From assembly GCA_014846175.1 (NCBI GenBank), contig RKAV01000028.1:1-15829 (forward strand): a stretch of DNA of 15,829 nucleotides. The letters are read 5' to 3'. Source of the stretch: a bacterium. GTDB taxonomy: Bacteria; Bacillota_I; Bacilli_A; RF39; UBA660. How positions within the stretch are numbered: position 1 is the first letter of the stretch; each line of letters begins with the position of its first letter. Positions 1-7,104 of this stretch are shown piece after piece. Made by a program: the position numbers and the translations under genes. Below the pieces are notes generated by a model. That model was not told where the DNA came from. It saw only the letters and a list, made by a program, of their open reading frames with translations, and ran no database searches.

Positions 1-804
1 AATTTTAAAAGTGCTTGTACTAAAAAATTAATATTTATAACATTCCTTTTTATATCAATTTTAAAAAATGAAATATATAAGACTGCTGTAATGTTAAAAG
101 AAGCAGCTTTAAATTCTAATAAAGATAAACTTAATCTAAAGAAGTCATTAGAAGATATTTCTCATCAATTAAAAACACCTCTTACTAGTATATTAGTGTT
201 ATTAGATAATCTTATTGATGAACCAGATATGGATTCTAGTATTAGAAATGATTTTATTATTGATATAAAAAGGAATGTTATAAATATTAATTTTTTAGTA
301 CAAGCACTTTTAAAATTATCTAAGTTTGATGCTAATACTGTACACTTTATAAAAAAAGAAAATGATTTAGAAATGATTGTTAAGGAAGCAATTAAGAATG
401 TTTCTACTTTATGTGATTTAAGAAATATAAATATAAAATTAAATACTTTAGAAAATGCTAAAGTAGAGTGTGATGCTAAATGGCAAATAGAAGCAATAAC
501 TAATATAATAAAAAATGCTATAGAACATTCAAAAGATAATTCAAGTATAATAATAAATATAGATAATAATAGAGTTTATTCTAAGATTGAAGTGATTGAT
601 TTTGGTGATGGAATATCTAAAAGAGATATTAAGCATATTTTTGAAAGATTTTATAAGGGTGCAAACGCTACATCTAATAGTATAGGAATTGGTCTTGCTT
701 TAGCAAAAACTATTATAGAAGAAGATAAGGGAACTATAGCAGTAGAATCAAATGAATCTAATACTAAATTTACTATTAAATACTTTAAACTTACATTTGA
801 ATAA
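1..804 (+). CDS. Sensor histidine kinase, 3' part (open at left edge)
   Basis: This is the kinase half of a membrane sensor of a two-component system, which autophosphorylates on histidine and passes the phosphate to a response regulator. The frame is open from base 1, so the gene starts outside the window; a Met codon at 91 is internal. Counting from that Met, the H-box is SHQLKTP with the phospho-acceptor His at residue 25 (bases 163-165). The N-box NIIKNAIEHS, G1 box DFGDGIS, F-box IFERFYKG and G2 box GIGLALAK follow in the correct order, so the catalytic ATPase domain is complete. The H-box region resembles bacitracin/antimicrobial-peptide sensor kinases of Firmicutes (inference). The residues coded by bases 1-57 are hydrophobic (LIFITFLF) and do not look like the usual linker. 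A matching regulator or ABC transporter is not visible downstream, so the locus may be partly eroded. Confidence 0.9.
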   Translation, partial: NFKSACTKKLIFITFLFISILKNEIYKTAVMLKEAALNSNKDKLNLKKSLEDISHQLKTPLTSILVLLDNLIDEPDMDSSIRNDFIIDIKRNVININFLVQALLKLSKFDANTVHFIKKENDLEMIVKEAIKNVSTLCDLRNINIKLNTLENAKVECDAKWQIEAITNIIKNAIEHSKDNSSIIINIDNNRVYSKIEVIDFGDGISKRDIKHIFERFYKGANATSNSIGIGLALAKTIIEEDKGTIAVESNESNTKFTIKYFKLTFE

Positions 805-842
805 GTGAATTAAATAAAGATTATGATTTATTTCTGAAATCT

Positions 843-864
843 AAAAAAGGTTAAGACTTTTTTT
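843..864 (+). terminator. Possible weak terminator after the histidine kinase
   Basis: AAAAAAG (843-849) and CTTTTTT (857-863) can pair around a 7-nt loop, and the right arm runs into a tract of seven T. The stem is almost entirely A-T, so it is weak. Its position 40 bases after the kinase stop suits a terminator. Confidence 0.35.
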
Positions 865-904
865 GATAAATTTGGTAAACTATTAGTAGTTAAGAGGTGT
901 TAGA

Positions 905-1111
905 ATGAGCATGTTTACTTTAATGAATAAAAATAAAAAAGTATTTGATTTTGAATAAAACTTTTGTTGAATATGAAAAAAACTGATTAATTTAGTTAAG
1001 AATGTTGATTGGCTTGATAATGAAAGAATTGAAAAGATAGTAGAACAAGTAAAGTTAAGAATAGAGTATGTTAGTAATTTAAAATATAAGGAGGAAAAGA
1101 AATGGAAATAA
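905..1111 (+). pseudogene. Remnant of a HipA-like kinase gene
   Basis: A good ribosome site (GAGGTG, 893-898) precedes ATG 905, which reads MSMFTLMNKNKKVFDFE and then hits TAA at 956. This looks like the first residues of HipA/CtkA-type kinases in Firmicutes (recognised from memory). A second stretch in another frame reads NKTFVEYEK (about 951-979). A third, back in the first frame, reads LINLVKNVDWLDNERIEKIV and onward from 983 to a stop at 1109-1111. The last two join if one A is added to the A7 run at 976-982. The parts look like the two ends of one protein with the whole kinase core deleted, plus a one-base slip. The remnant's stop overlaps the Fic start codon region by 10 bases, so an intact ancestor would have been translationally coupled to fic. 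The family assignment rests on short ends and is an inference. Confidence 0.55.
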
Positions 1112-1845
1112 GTAAAATAAAAAAGGCTTTAATTGAACAAAAAAATATTGGGTTATCAGGTAATTTATATCATAAGACACAACTTGACTTTGCCTATAAT
1201 ACAAATCATATAGAAGGGTCTACCATAACACCAGATGAAACTGCTAGTATTTATGATACGGGTACAATTTTAACAAGTAAAGATAAAGTTATTGTATTAA
1301 AAGATGCTACTGAAACTAAAAATCATTTTACATTATTTAAATATATGCTAGATACTATTGATGATAAATTATCTATAGATATGATAAAGAAATTTCATTT
1401 TATATTAAAAGATGGTACTTTAACAGATAGTGAAAAAGAATGGTTTAATGTAGGGGAGTATAAAAAGAAAAATAATTTTGTTGGTAATATTACAACATCA
1501 AGTCATGATAATGTAGCAGATGATATGAAAAACTTATTAGATTGGTATAATAAGATTCCTAATAAAACAATAGAGGATATTATTGAATTTCATGTTCGAT
1601 TTGAGAAAATTCATCCATTTCAAGATGGTAATGGACGCGTTGGCAGAATGATAATGTTTAGAGAGTGTTTGTATAATGATATTATGCCTTTTTACATAGA
1701 AGATAGAAATAAAGATTTTTATATAAGAGGTATAAAGGAATATCAAACAAATAATGAAAAGGGATATTTAATTGATACTTGTTTAAACAGTCAAGATAAC
1801 TATGAGAGAATGGTAAAATACTTTTTAGAAGATAATTCTGACTAA
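1102..1845 (+). CDS. Fic-family AMP-transferase (Fido domain)
   Basis: This predicted cytoplasmic enzyme would transfer AMP (or another nucleotide part) to hydroxyl groups of target proteins. The 247-residue protein has the full Fic catalytic motif HPFQDGNGR at residues 171-179, with catalytic His171 and the Asp/Asn and Arg of the anion and Mg-ATP site. Near the N-terminus, TNHIEG (34-39) fits the inhibitory pattern [S/T]xxxE[G/N], so it is probably a class II Fic protein held in check by its own N-terminal glutamate. AAGGAGG (about 1088-1094) gives a strong ribosome site for ATG 1102. The gene starts inside the tail of a broken HipA-like gene, which suggests a former two-gene accessory or toxin-related operon. 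The target cannot be told from sequence. Nothing in this frame looks damaged. Confidence 0.93.
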   Translation: MEISKIKKALIEQKNIGLSGNLYHKTQLDFAYNTNHIEGSTITPDETASIYDTGTILTSKDKVIVLKDATETKNHFTLFKYMLDTIDDKLSIDMIKKFHFILKDGTLTDSEKEWFNVGEYKKKNNFVGNITTSSHDNVADDMKNLLDWYNKIPNKTIEDIIEFHVRFEKIHPFQDGNGRVGRMIMFRECLYNDIMPFYIEDRNKDFYIRGIKEYQTNNEKGYLIDTCLNSQDNYERMVKYFLEDNSD

Positions 1846-1906
1846 GAGAAAAAAATGATAGACTATAAAAATACTATTGATTTAGTTAAGAGAGAAATAG
1901 AAAGTG

Positions 1907-1927
1907 AAGACAGCTAATGTCTTTTTT
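1907..1927 (+). terminator. Terminator after fic
   Basis: AAGACA (1907-1912) pairs with TGTCTT (1918-1923) around a five-base loop, followed by T through 1927. It closes the fic unit about 60 bases after the stop and just before the rlmN promoter. Confidence 0.6.
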
Positions 1928-1967
1928 CATATATAGCATTAAATTAATTTTAATTTTAGTCTTTCTT

Positions 1968-1976
1968 TGCTATAAT
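1968..1976 (+). promoter_or_regulatory. Extended -10 promoter for the rlmN operon
   Basis: TGCTATAAT is a perfect extended -10 (TGN plus TATAAT). No good -35 is seen; TTTTAA at 1948-1953 has 17-bp spacing but matches poorly, which is usual for extended -10 promoters. Transcription would start near 1983, about 18 bases before the rlmN start, and would cover rlmN to rpe. Confidence 0.7.
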
Positions 1977-2000
1977 ATAGTAGAAATGTGGTGATTAAAC

Positions 2001-3020
2001 TTGAATATATATAATTTAACAAAAGAAGAAATGGTTAGTTATGTTCTAGATAAAGGATATAAGAAGTTTTATGGGGAAGAACTATTTACTTGGTTATATC
2101 AAAAAAGAATTACTAATTTAGATGAAATGACTAATCTAAAAAAAGAATTTAGAGAAATGATAAGTGAAGACTTTGTCTTTGGAACAGTTAAACTAACAGT
2201 AGTAGAAAAAGATAAGGATGTAGAAAAATACTTATTTACCTTAAAGGATAATGAACATATAGAAGCAGTATTAATGAAACATGATTATGGCTTATCATTA
2301 TGTATTTCTTCCCAAGTAGGGTGCAATATGGGATGTAAGTTTTGTGAGTCAGGTAGAAGAAAGAAACAGAGAAACTTAACCACTGGTGAAATGGTTGAAC
2401 AAATACTTTTAATAGAAGATAACTGTGGTATGCGAATTAGTCATGTAGTAGTAATGGGAATCGGAGAACCATTTGATAATTATGATAACCTATGCAACAT
2501 GATAAAAATTATTAATGACCCGAAAGGACTTGCTATTGGAGCTCGCCATATAACAGTATCAACTTGTGGTATAGTACCTAAGATTAAAGAATTTGCTGAC
2601 TTTCCTTATCAAGTAAATCTTGCCATCTCTCTTCATGCACCAAATGATAAACTAAGAAAAGAAATAATGCCGATTGCAAAAGCATATTCTCTTAGTGAGT
2701 TGATGGATGCTCTTAACTACTATATTAAAAAGACTAATAGAAGAGTAACTTTTGAATATATATTACTAAAAGATGTAAATGATAGTGAAGAAAATGCTAA
2801 AGAATTAACTAAATTAATAAAAGGAATGAATGCCTATGTTAATTTAATACCGTATAATGCGACAGAACATTTACAATTTAGTAGATCAAATACTTTAAAT
2901 ATTGCTAAATTTTATGATATACTTAAAAAGAATAATATTTGTGTTACCATAAGACGGGAGTTTGGTTCAAAAATTAGTGCCGCTTGTGGCCAATTAAGAA
3001 GCAAGAAGGAGGAATTATGA
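2001..3020 (+). CDS. rlmN: 23S rRNA/tRNA adenine-C2 methyltransferase RlmN
   Basis: This radical-SAM enzyme methylates C2 of adenosine 2503 in 23S rRNA and of adenosine 37 in some tRNAs, affecting decoding accuracy. The protein is 339 residues, close to the family norm of about 340-360. The iron-sulfur cluster motif CNMGCKFC gives Cys108, Cys112 and Cys115. The C-terminal AACGQL carries the methyl-carrying Cys329, and Glu88 (HIEAV) fits the conserved glutamate. GIGEPFDN, ARHITVSTCG and AISLHAPN are typical of Bacillus RlmN, which argues against the resistance relative Cfr. The start is TTG at 2001: a stop at 1992-1994 in the same frame excludes anything earlier, and GTGGTG lies just upstream. 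The next possible start is ATG 2031, which would lose conserved N-terminal residues. The stop TGA overlaps the prpC start as ATGA. Confidence 0.95.
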   Translation: MNIYNLTKEEMVSYVLDKGYKKFYGEELFTWLYQKRITNLDEMTNLKKEFREMISEDFVFGTVKLTVVEKDKDVEKYLFTLKDNEHIEAVLMKHDYGLSLCISSQVGCNMGCKFCESGRRKKQRNLTTGEMVEQILLIEDNCGMRISHVVVMGIGEPFDNYDNLCNMIKIINDPKGLAIGARHITVSTCGIVPKIKEFADFPYQVNLAISLHAPNDKLRKEIMPIAKAYSLSELMDALNYYIKKTNRRVTFEYILLKDVNDSEENAKELTKLIKGMNAYVNLIPYNATEHLQFSRSNTLNIAKFYDILKKNNICVTIRREFGSKISAACGQLRSKKEEL

Positions 3021-3763
3021 AGACATTTTGTTTAACAGATCCTGGTAAGGTAAGAGACCATAACGAAGATAGCGTTTTAATAATAAATAAAAAGTCAGGA
3101 GATGTTTTGTTAGCCATAGCTGATGGAATGGGAGGACATTCTGCTGGCGAAGTAGCTAGTAATATTGCTATTAGTTACTTAGGAAATCATTTTCAAGAAA
3201 GCTTTGAGCATAAAGAAAAACTAGAAGCTGCCTCTTGGTTAAGAGATAGTGTTGATGAAATTAATAGATTAATTTTTGAACATGAAAAAACTCATCCAGA
3301 AAGTAGAGGAATGGGAACAACATTAGTAGCAGCTATAGTAACAAAAGATTATATTTTATTTGGTAATATTGGTGATTCATCAGGCTTTGTTATGAAAGAT
3401 GGAAAACTTCATAAAGTTACTTATGATCACACCTTAGTAAATCTATTAGTATCAGCTGGAGAATTAACGGAAGAAGAAGCAAAAGATCATCCTAAAAAAA
3501 ATGTACTTATGAAAGCACTTGGTGCCAATGAAAAAGTTGAAATTGATATTTTCGACTGTGATATGAATATAGATGAAATACTACTATCAAGTGATGGACT
3601 AACTAATATGTTAGAACCTAAACAAATAGAAGCAGTCCTATTAGAAAATATTGATATAGAAGATAAAGTTATTAAACTAATAAGAAAGGCTAATAATCGT
3701 GGAGGAACAGATAATATTTCTGTTGCATACATGCAATTAGACGAAGAGGGTGAAGAAAAGTGA
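3017..3763 (+). CDS. prpC: PP2C-type serine/threonine phosphatase PrpC/Stp
   Basis: This metal-dependent cytoplasmic phosphatase reverses phosphorylation by the PASTA kinase encoded next. The 248-residue protein has the PP2C motifs in order: VRDHNEDS (12-19), ADGMGGHSAGE (35-45, metal ligand Asp36), RGMGTT (97-102), IGDSSGF (118-124), SSDGLTNML (191-199, Asp193) and GGTDNIS (229-235, Asp232). Length and layout match Bacillus PrpC (about 254). ATG 3017 is preferred over the upstream in-frame ATG 2984 because it has AAGGAGGAA just before it, forms an ATGA overlap with rlmN, and the MKTFCLTDPGKVR start aligns with the family. One oddity is the Ser in GDSSG, where most relatives have GDSR. The stop overlaps the prkC start as GTGA. 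Confidence 0.95.
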   Translation: MKTFCLTDPGKVRDHNEDSVLIINKKSGDVLLAIADGMGGHSAGEVASNIAISYLGNHFQESFEHKEKLEAASWLRDSVDEINRLIFEHEKTHPESRGMGTTLVAAIVTKDYILFGNIGDSSGFVMKDGKLHKVTYDHTLVNLLVSAGELTEEEAKDHPKKNVLMKALGANEKVEIDIFDCDMNIDEILLSSDGLTNMLEPKQIEAVLLENIDIEDKVIKLIRKANNRGGTDNISVAYMQLDEEGEEK

Positions 3764-5577
3764 TAACAAAGGGGCAAAAAATAAATAATCGTTATGAAAT
3801 AATTCGCACTATTGGTGAAGGTGGAATGGCGAATGTTTATCTTGGGTATGATACTATACTAGATCGTAATGTAGCAATAAAAGTATTAAGAGGAGATTTA
3901 TCAAGTGATGAGAAGTTTGTAAGAAGATTCCAAAGAGAAGCTTTATCAGCATCTAGTCTTTCCCATCCTAACATAGTAGAAGTTTATGATGTTGGAGAAG
4001 ATAATGGACTATACTATATAGTAATGGAATATATTGATGGTAAAACATTAAAACAACTTCTTAAGAAAAGAGGAAGTCTAACTCTTAGTGAAGCCATTGA
4101 TATTATGTTACAAATAACTGATGGTATGGCACATGCTCATGATAGTTATATTGTACATAGAGATTTAAAACCACAAAATATCATGATTAAAGACGATGGA
4201 CAAATCAAAATAACTGACTTTGGTATAGCAATGGCACTTAACGCTACGCAACTTACCCAAACTAATTCCGTAATGGGAAGCGTTCATTATCTACCACCAG
4301 AACAAGCAGCAGGAAAAGGTTGTACTATTCAAAGTGATATTTATTCCATGGGAATTATATTTTATGAACTTTTAACAGGAGAATTACCATTTAAAGGTGA
4401 TAGCGCAGTAGAAATAGCTTTAAAACAAATGAAAGAACCATTGCCTGATGTACATAAAATGAATAAAGATATTCCTCAAAGTATAGAAAATATCATCTTA
4501 AAAGCAACAGCAAAGAATCCTAAGAATCGCTATCAAAATGTCAGAGAAATGTATCAAGACTTATTAACAGCACTAAATGATGATAGAATGAATGAGGAAC
4601 CTTACGTATATCCTTATAAAGAACATGAAACAGAAGATGCTACTAAAGTTATGAAACCAATAGATGAAGGGGAACCAATTGCTACACCGATAGTAGATGA
4701 AACTGAGAAAAAAACCAATAAATGGATTAAGATTCTAGCTGGAGTACTTTCTGGTATTGCTCTTATTTGCTTAACTATCTTCTTTATCATACCAGCTGTT
4801 ACTACTGAGCCAGATGTTATAGTACCGGATGTAAGTAATTTAACTGTAGGAAAAGCAGAAAGAAAACTTCAAGATAAAGGATTTGAAGTAGCAACTAAGA
4901 TAAAAGAAGTATCAAGTGATAAAATAAAAGAAGGAAAAATAGTAAAGACAGATCCCGAAGCAGGTAGAAGTATTAAAAAAGGAACAACTGTTACTTTATA
5001 TCGTTCTAAAGGAGAAGATAAATACACCGTAAAAGATTATACTGGTCAAAACTATATAGCAGTTCAAACCGAACTCGAATCTCTTCATGGCATTGATGTT
5101 ACTATTGAGAAAAAAGATGTTGATACCTCTCGTGAATATGATGAACAAGAAATAGTTGGACAAAGCGTTAAGAAAGGTGAAAAACTTGCTAAAGGAGATA
5201 GTATAACACTTTATATTCCAAATATTACCGAAGTTTATCCAGATATGCAATCTGATGGTTGGTCCAAAGAAGATGCTGAAGCATTTGCTACTAAGTATAG
5301 TTTAAATATAACTTTCCAAGAAGAAGAAACAACAGCTTATGACGAAGGAAAAGTAATTAGACAAAGTAGAGCAGCTGGTAGTCCAATTATAAAAAATGCT
5401 AATATAACAGTAACAATTGCTAAGGAACCAAAAGAAACTATCACTAAAGATGATACTACTAATAATAAAAATAATACTAATAAAGATAATATTAATCAAT
5501 CATCTAGTACTAATAGTCAAACTACTAAACCACAAACAGGACAAAGTTCTACTAGCACTACCACTAAAACACCATAA
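3760..5577 (+). CDS. prkC: PASTA-domain serine/threonine protein kinase PrkC/StkP
   Basis: This single-pass membrane kinase senses peptidoglycan fragments or lipid II and controls wall synthesis, division and dormancy exit. The 605-residue protein has a Hanks-type kinase domain at about 11-272: glycine loop GEGGMANVYLG (19-29), Lys41 in VAIK, HRDLKPQN (133-140) and DFG (153-155). Activation-loop threonines Thr163, Thr166 and Thr168 sit where PrkC autophosphorylates. A transmembrane helix (about 324-346) is followed by three PASTA repeats (about 353-417, 421-487, 488-555) and a Thr/Ser/Asn-rich tail (556-605). The start is GTG 3760, overlapping the prpC stop by 4 bp, as expected for a coupled kinase/phosphatase pair. 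The polar, low-complexity tail is not seen in B. subtilis PrkC and may thread into the wall. Confidence 0.96.
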   Translation: MITKGQKINNRYEIIRTIGEGGMANVYLGYDTILDRNVAIKVLRGDLSSDEKFVRRFQREALSASSLSHPNIVEVYDVGEDNGLYYIVMEYIDGKTLKQLLKKRGSLTLSEAIDIMLQITDGMAHAHDSYIVHRDLKPQNIMIKDDGQIKITDFGIAMALNATQLTQTNSVMGSVHYLPPEQAAGKGCTIQSDIYSMGIIFYELLTGELPFKGDSAVEIALKQMKEPLPDVHKMNKDIPQSIENIILKATAKNPKNRYQNVREMYQDLLTALNDDRMNEEPYVYPYKEHETEDATKVMKPIDEGEPIATPIVDETEKKTNKWIKILAGVLSGIALICLTIFFIIPAVTTEPDVIVPDVSNLTVGKAERKLQDKGFEVATKIKEVSSDKIKEGKIVKTDPEAGRSIKKGTTVTLYRSKGEDKYTVKDYTGQNYIAVQTELESLHGIDVTIEKKDVDTSREYDEQEIVGQSVKKGEKLAKGDSITLYIPNITEVYPDMQSDGWSKEDAEAFATKYSLNITFQEEETTAYDEGKVIRQSRAAGSPIIKNANITVTIAKEPKETITKDDTTNNKNNTNKDNINQSSSTNSQTTKPQTGQSSTSTTTKTP

Positions 5578-5592
5578 GGGGGAATTTTCTTA

Positions 5593-6432
5593 ATGAAACA
5601 AGGACAAATAATAACATTACAAAAAAATAAGTACATTGTTAAAAATGATGATTTAAAAGTTTCTTGCGTAATAAGAGGGAAAATTCATAAACAACAACTT
5701 CTTCCACGTGTGGGAGATTTTGTTTTGTTTGATGAAGATAAACAAGTTATTGAAAAAGTATTACCAAGAAAAAATAGTTTTCTAAGACCTCTAGTAAGTA
5801 ATATAGATCAAGCTATAATTGTAACTAGTGTAAAAGAACCGGACTTTTCCTTATCACTACTTGATAGACTCTTAACTTTAATGGAGTTACATAAAGTAGA
5901 AGGAATTATCTGCCTTACTAAATTGGATTTAATAACTAAAGAAGAAAAAGAATCTATCTTTAAGACAATGACTTACTATAAAGAATTAAACTATAAAGTG
6001 GTAATTAATACGGAGTTAGAAGAAATAAAAAATCTATTAAAAAATAAAACAAGTGTCTTTATTGGACAAACAGGAGCAGGTAAGTCAACTCTTTTAAATA
6101 AATTATCACCAGAGTGGAATTTAAAAACAGGAGAAATATCTAAAGCTTTAGGTAGGGGAAAACATACAACTAGAACAGTAGAATTATATGACTTTCTAAA
6201 TGGACAAGTGTTAGATACTCCAGGTTTTTCAGCACTTAACTTTGAAGGATTTACTAAAGAAGAGATAAAAGACTCATTTAGAGAATTTACTAACTATCCT
6301 TGTCCTTTTAAAGATTGCTCACATACAAAAGAAAAAGAATGTGAGATAAAACACCAAGTTAGTTTAGGTAATATATTAGAAAGTAGATATAATGCTTATT
6401 TACAATACTTAAAGGAGGTAAGTAAATGTTAG
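5593..6432 (+). CDS. rsgA: Ribosome small-subunit GTPase RsgA
   Basis: RsgA is a circularly permuted GTPase that checks late 30S subunit maturation. The 279-residue protein has an N-terminal OB-fold (about 1-65). The permuted G-motifs then follow in the order G4 TKLD (109-112), G1 GQTGAGKS (158-165) and G3 DTPG (208-211). A C-terminal zinc site has Cys237, Cys242, His244 and Cys250. AAGGGGGAA (about 5577-5585) precedes ATG 5593. It sits 15 bases after prkC, and its end overlaps the epimerase start by 7 bases. The prpC-prkC-rsgA-rpe order is a known Bacillus arrangement, which supports the assignment. It is slightly shorter than B. subtilis RsgA (about 298). Confidence 0.95.
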   Translation: MKQGQIITLQKNKYIVKNDDLKVSCVIRGKIHKQQLLPRVGDFVLFDEDKQVIEKVLPRKNSFLRPLVSNIDQAIIVTSVKEPDFSLSLLDRLLTLMELHKVEGIICLTKLDLITKEEKESIFKTMTYYKELNYKVVINTELEEIKNLLKNKTSVFIGQTGAGKSTLLNKLSPEWNLKTGEISKALGRGKHTTRTVELYDFLNGQVLDTPGFSALNFEGFTKEEIKDSFREFTNYPCPFKDCSHTKEKECEIKHQVSLGNILESRYNAYLQYLKEVSKC

Positions 6433-7061
6433 TTAGTGCATCATTTTTAAGTAGTAAAGATATACCAAAGTTTTTAACTAAACTTAACGATACCGATATT
6501 AATTATATTCATGTAGATGTAATGGATGGAGCTTATGTCAAGAATAAGACTATGCCCTTTAGAGAAATGAAACATATTAGTGATTATACTAGTAAAAGAC
6601 TAGATGTTCACTTGATGGTTAAAAATCCTCTTAAATATATAGATGAATATGCCTTATTAAATACAGAATATATTACTATTCATAAAGATATAGATGATGA
6701 TTTATTAAAATGTTTAAAAGAGATAAAAAGTTACTATATAAAAGCTGGTATTGCTCTAAAAAGCGAAGATGAGATAAAAGATATAATTCCCTATCTTCCA
6801 TATATTGACTTAATATTAGTAATGTCAGTAACACCAGGAGCAGGTGGACAAGAATTTATGGAAGAAAGTATTGATAAACTAAAAGAATTAAAAATATTAC
6901 AAGAAGAATATAAAGGAAAATTTTCTTTTCTTATTAATGTAGATGGAGGTATAAATAATAATACTATTGTAAAAGTAAAAGATTATACAGATATGGTAGT
7001 AAGTGGAAGTTATCTTACTAATTCTAATAATTTACAAGATGCAATTGATACTTTACGATAA
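6426..7061 (+). CDS. rpe: Ribulose-phosphate 3-epimerase (pentose phosphate pathway)
   Basis: This TIM-barrel enzyme interconverts ribulose 5-phosphate and xylulose 5-phosphate. The 211-residue protein keeps the family's metal and acid/base ligands in the expected places: His29 and Asp31 in HVDVMDG, His62 in DVHLM, and Asp173 in NVDGG. The phosphate-binding GAGGQ (138-142) and VSGSYL (192-197) also fit. AAAGGAGGT precedes ATG 6426, and the start overlaps rsgA. Several family positions differ: the N-terminal P of APS is missing (SASFLS), MDGHF has become MDGAY, and VNPGFGG has become VTPGAGG. The protein is therefore a divergent member and could prefer another sugar phosphate, such as allulose 6-phosphate. 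The operon position favours the classic Rpe role. Confidence 0.85.
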   Translation: MLVSASFLSSKDIPKFLTKLNDTDINYIHVDVMDGAYVKNKTMPFREMKHISDYTSKRLDVHLMVKNPLKYIDEYALLNTEYITIHKDIDDDLLKCLKEIKSYYIKAGIALKSEDEIKDIIPYLPYIDLILVMSVTPGAGGQEFMEESIDKLKELKILQEEYKGKFSFLINVDGGINNNTIVKVKDYTDMVVSGSYLTNSNNLQDAIDTLR

Positions 7062-7080
7062 TAAAAAAATAGTTTATAAT
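7052..7080 (+). promoter_or_regulatory. Promoter for the 7105 membrane protein
   Basis: TTTACG (7052-7057) and TATAAT (7075-7080) are separated by exactly 17 bp. The -35 lies in the last codons of the epimerase gene. Transcription would start near 7087, leaving a short leader with AGGAGG at 7091-7096. Confidence 0.6.
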
Positions 7081-7104
7081 TAAAGAGAATAGGAGGGCTA
7101 TAGA

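Noticed and set aside
2984..3016. Earlier ATG for prpC
   Set aside because: It would add 11 residues that overlap rlmN and do not fit the family; ATG 3017 has an ideal ribosome site and ATGA coupling.
2001..3020. Cfr-type antibiotic resistance methyltransferase
   Set aside because: The GIGEPFDN, ARHITVSTCG and C-terminal AACGQLR segments and the operon context match RlmN.
4996..5250. Minus-strand open frame inside prkC
   Set aside because: It is antisense to the conserved PASTA repeats, with no ribosome site and no recognisable protein.
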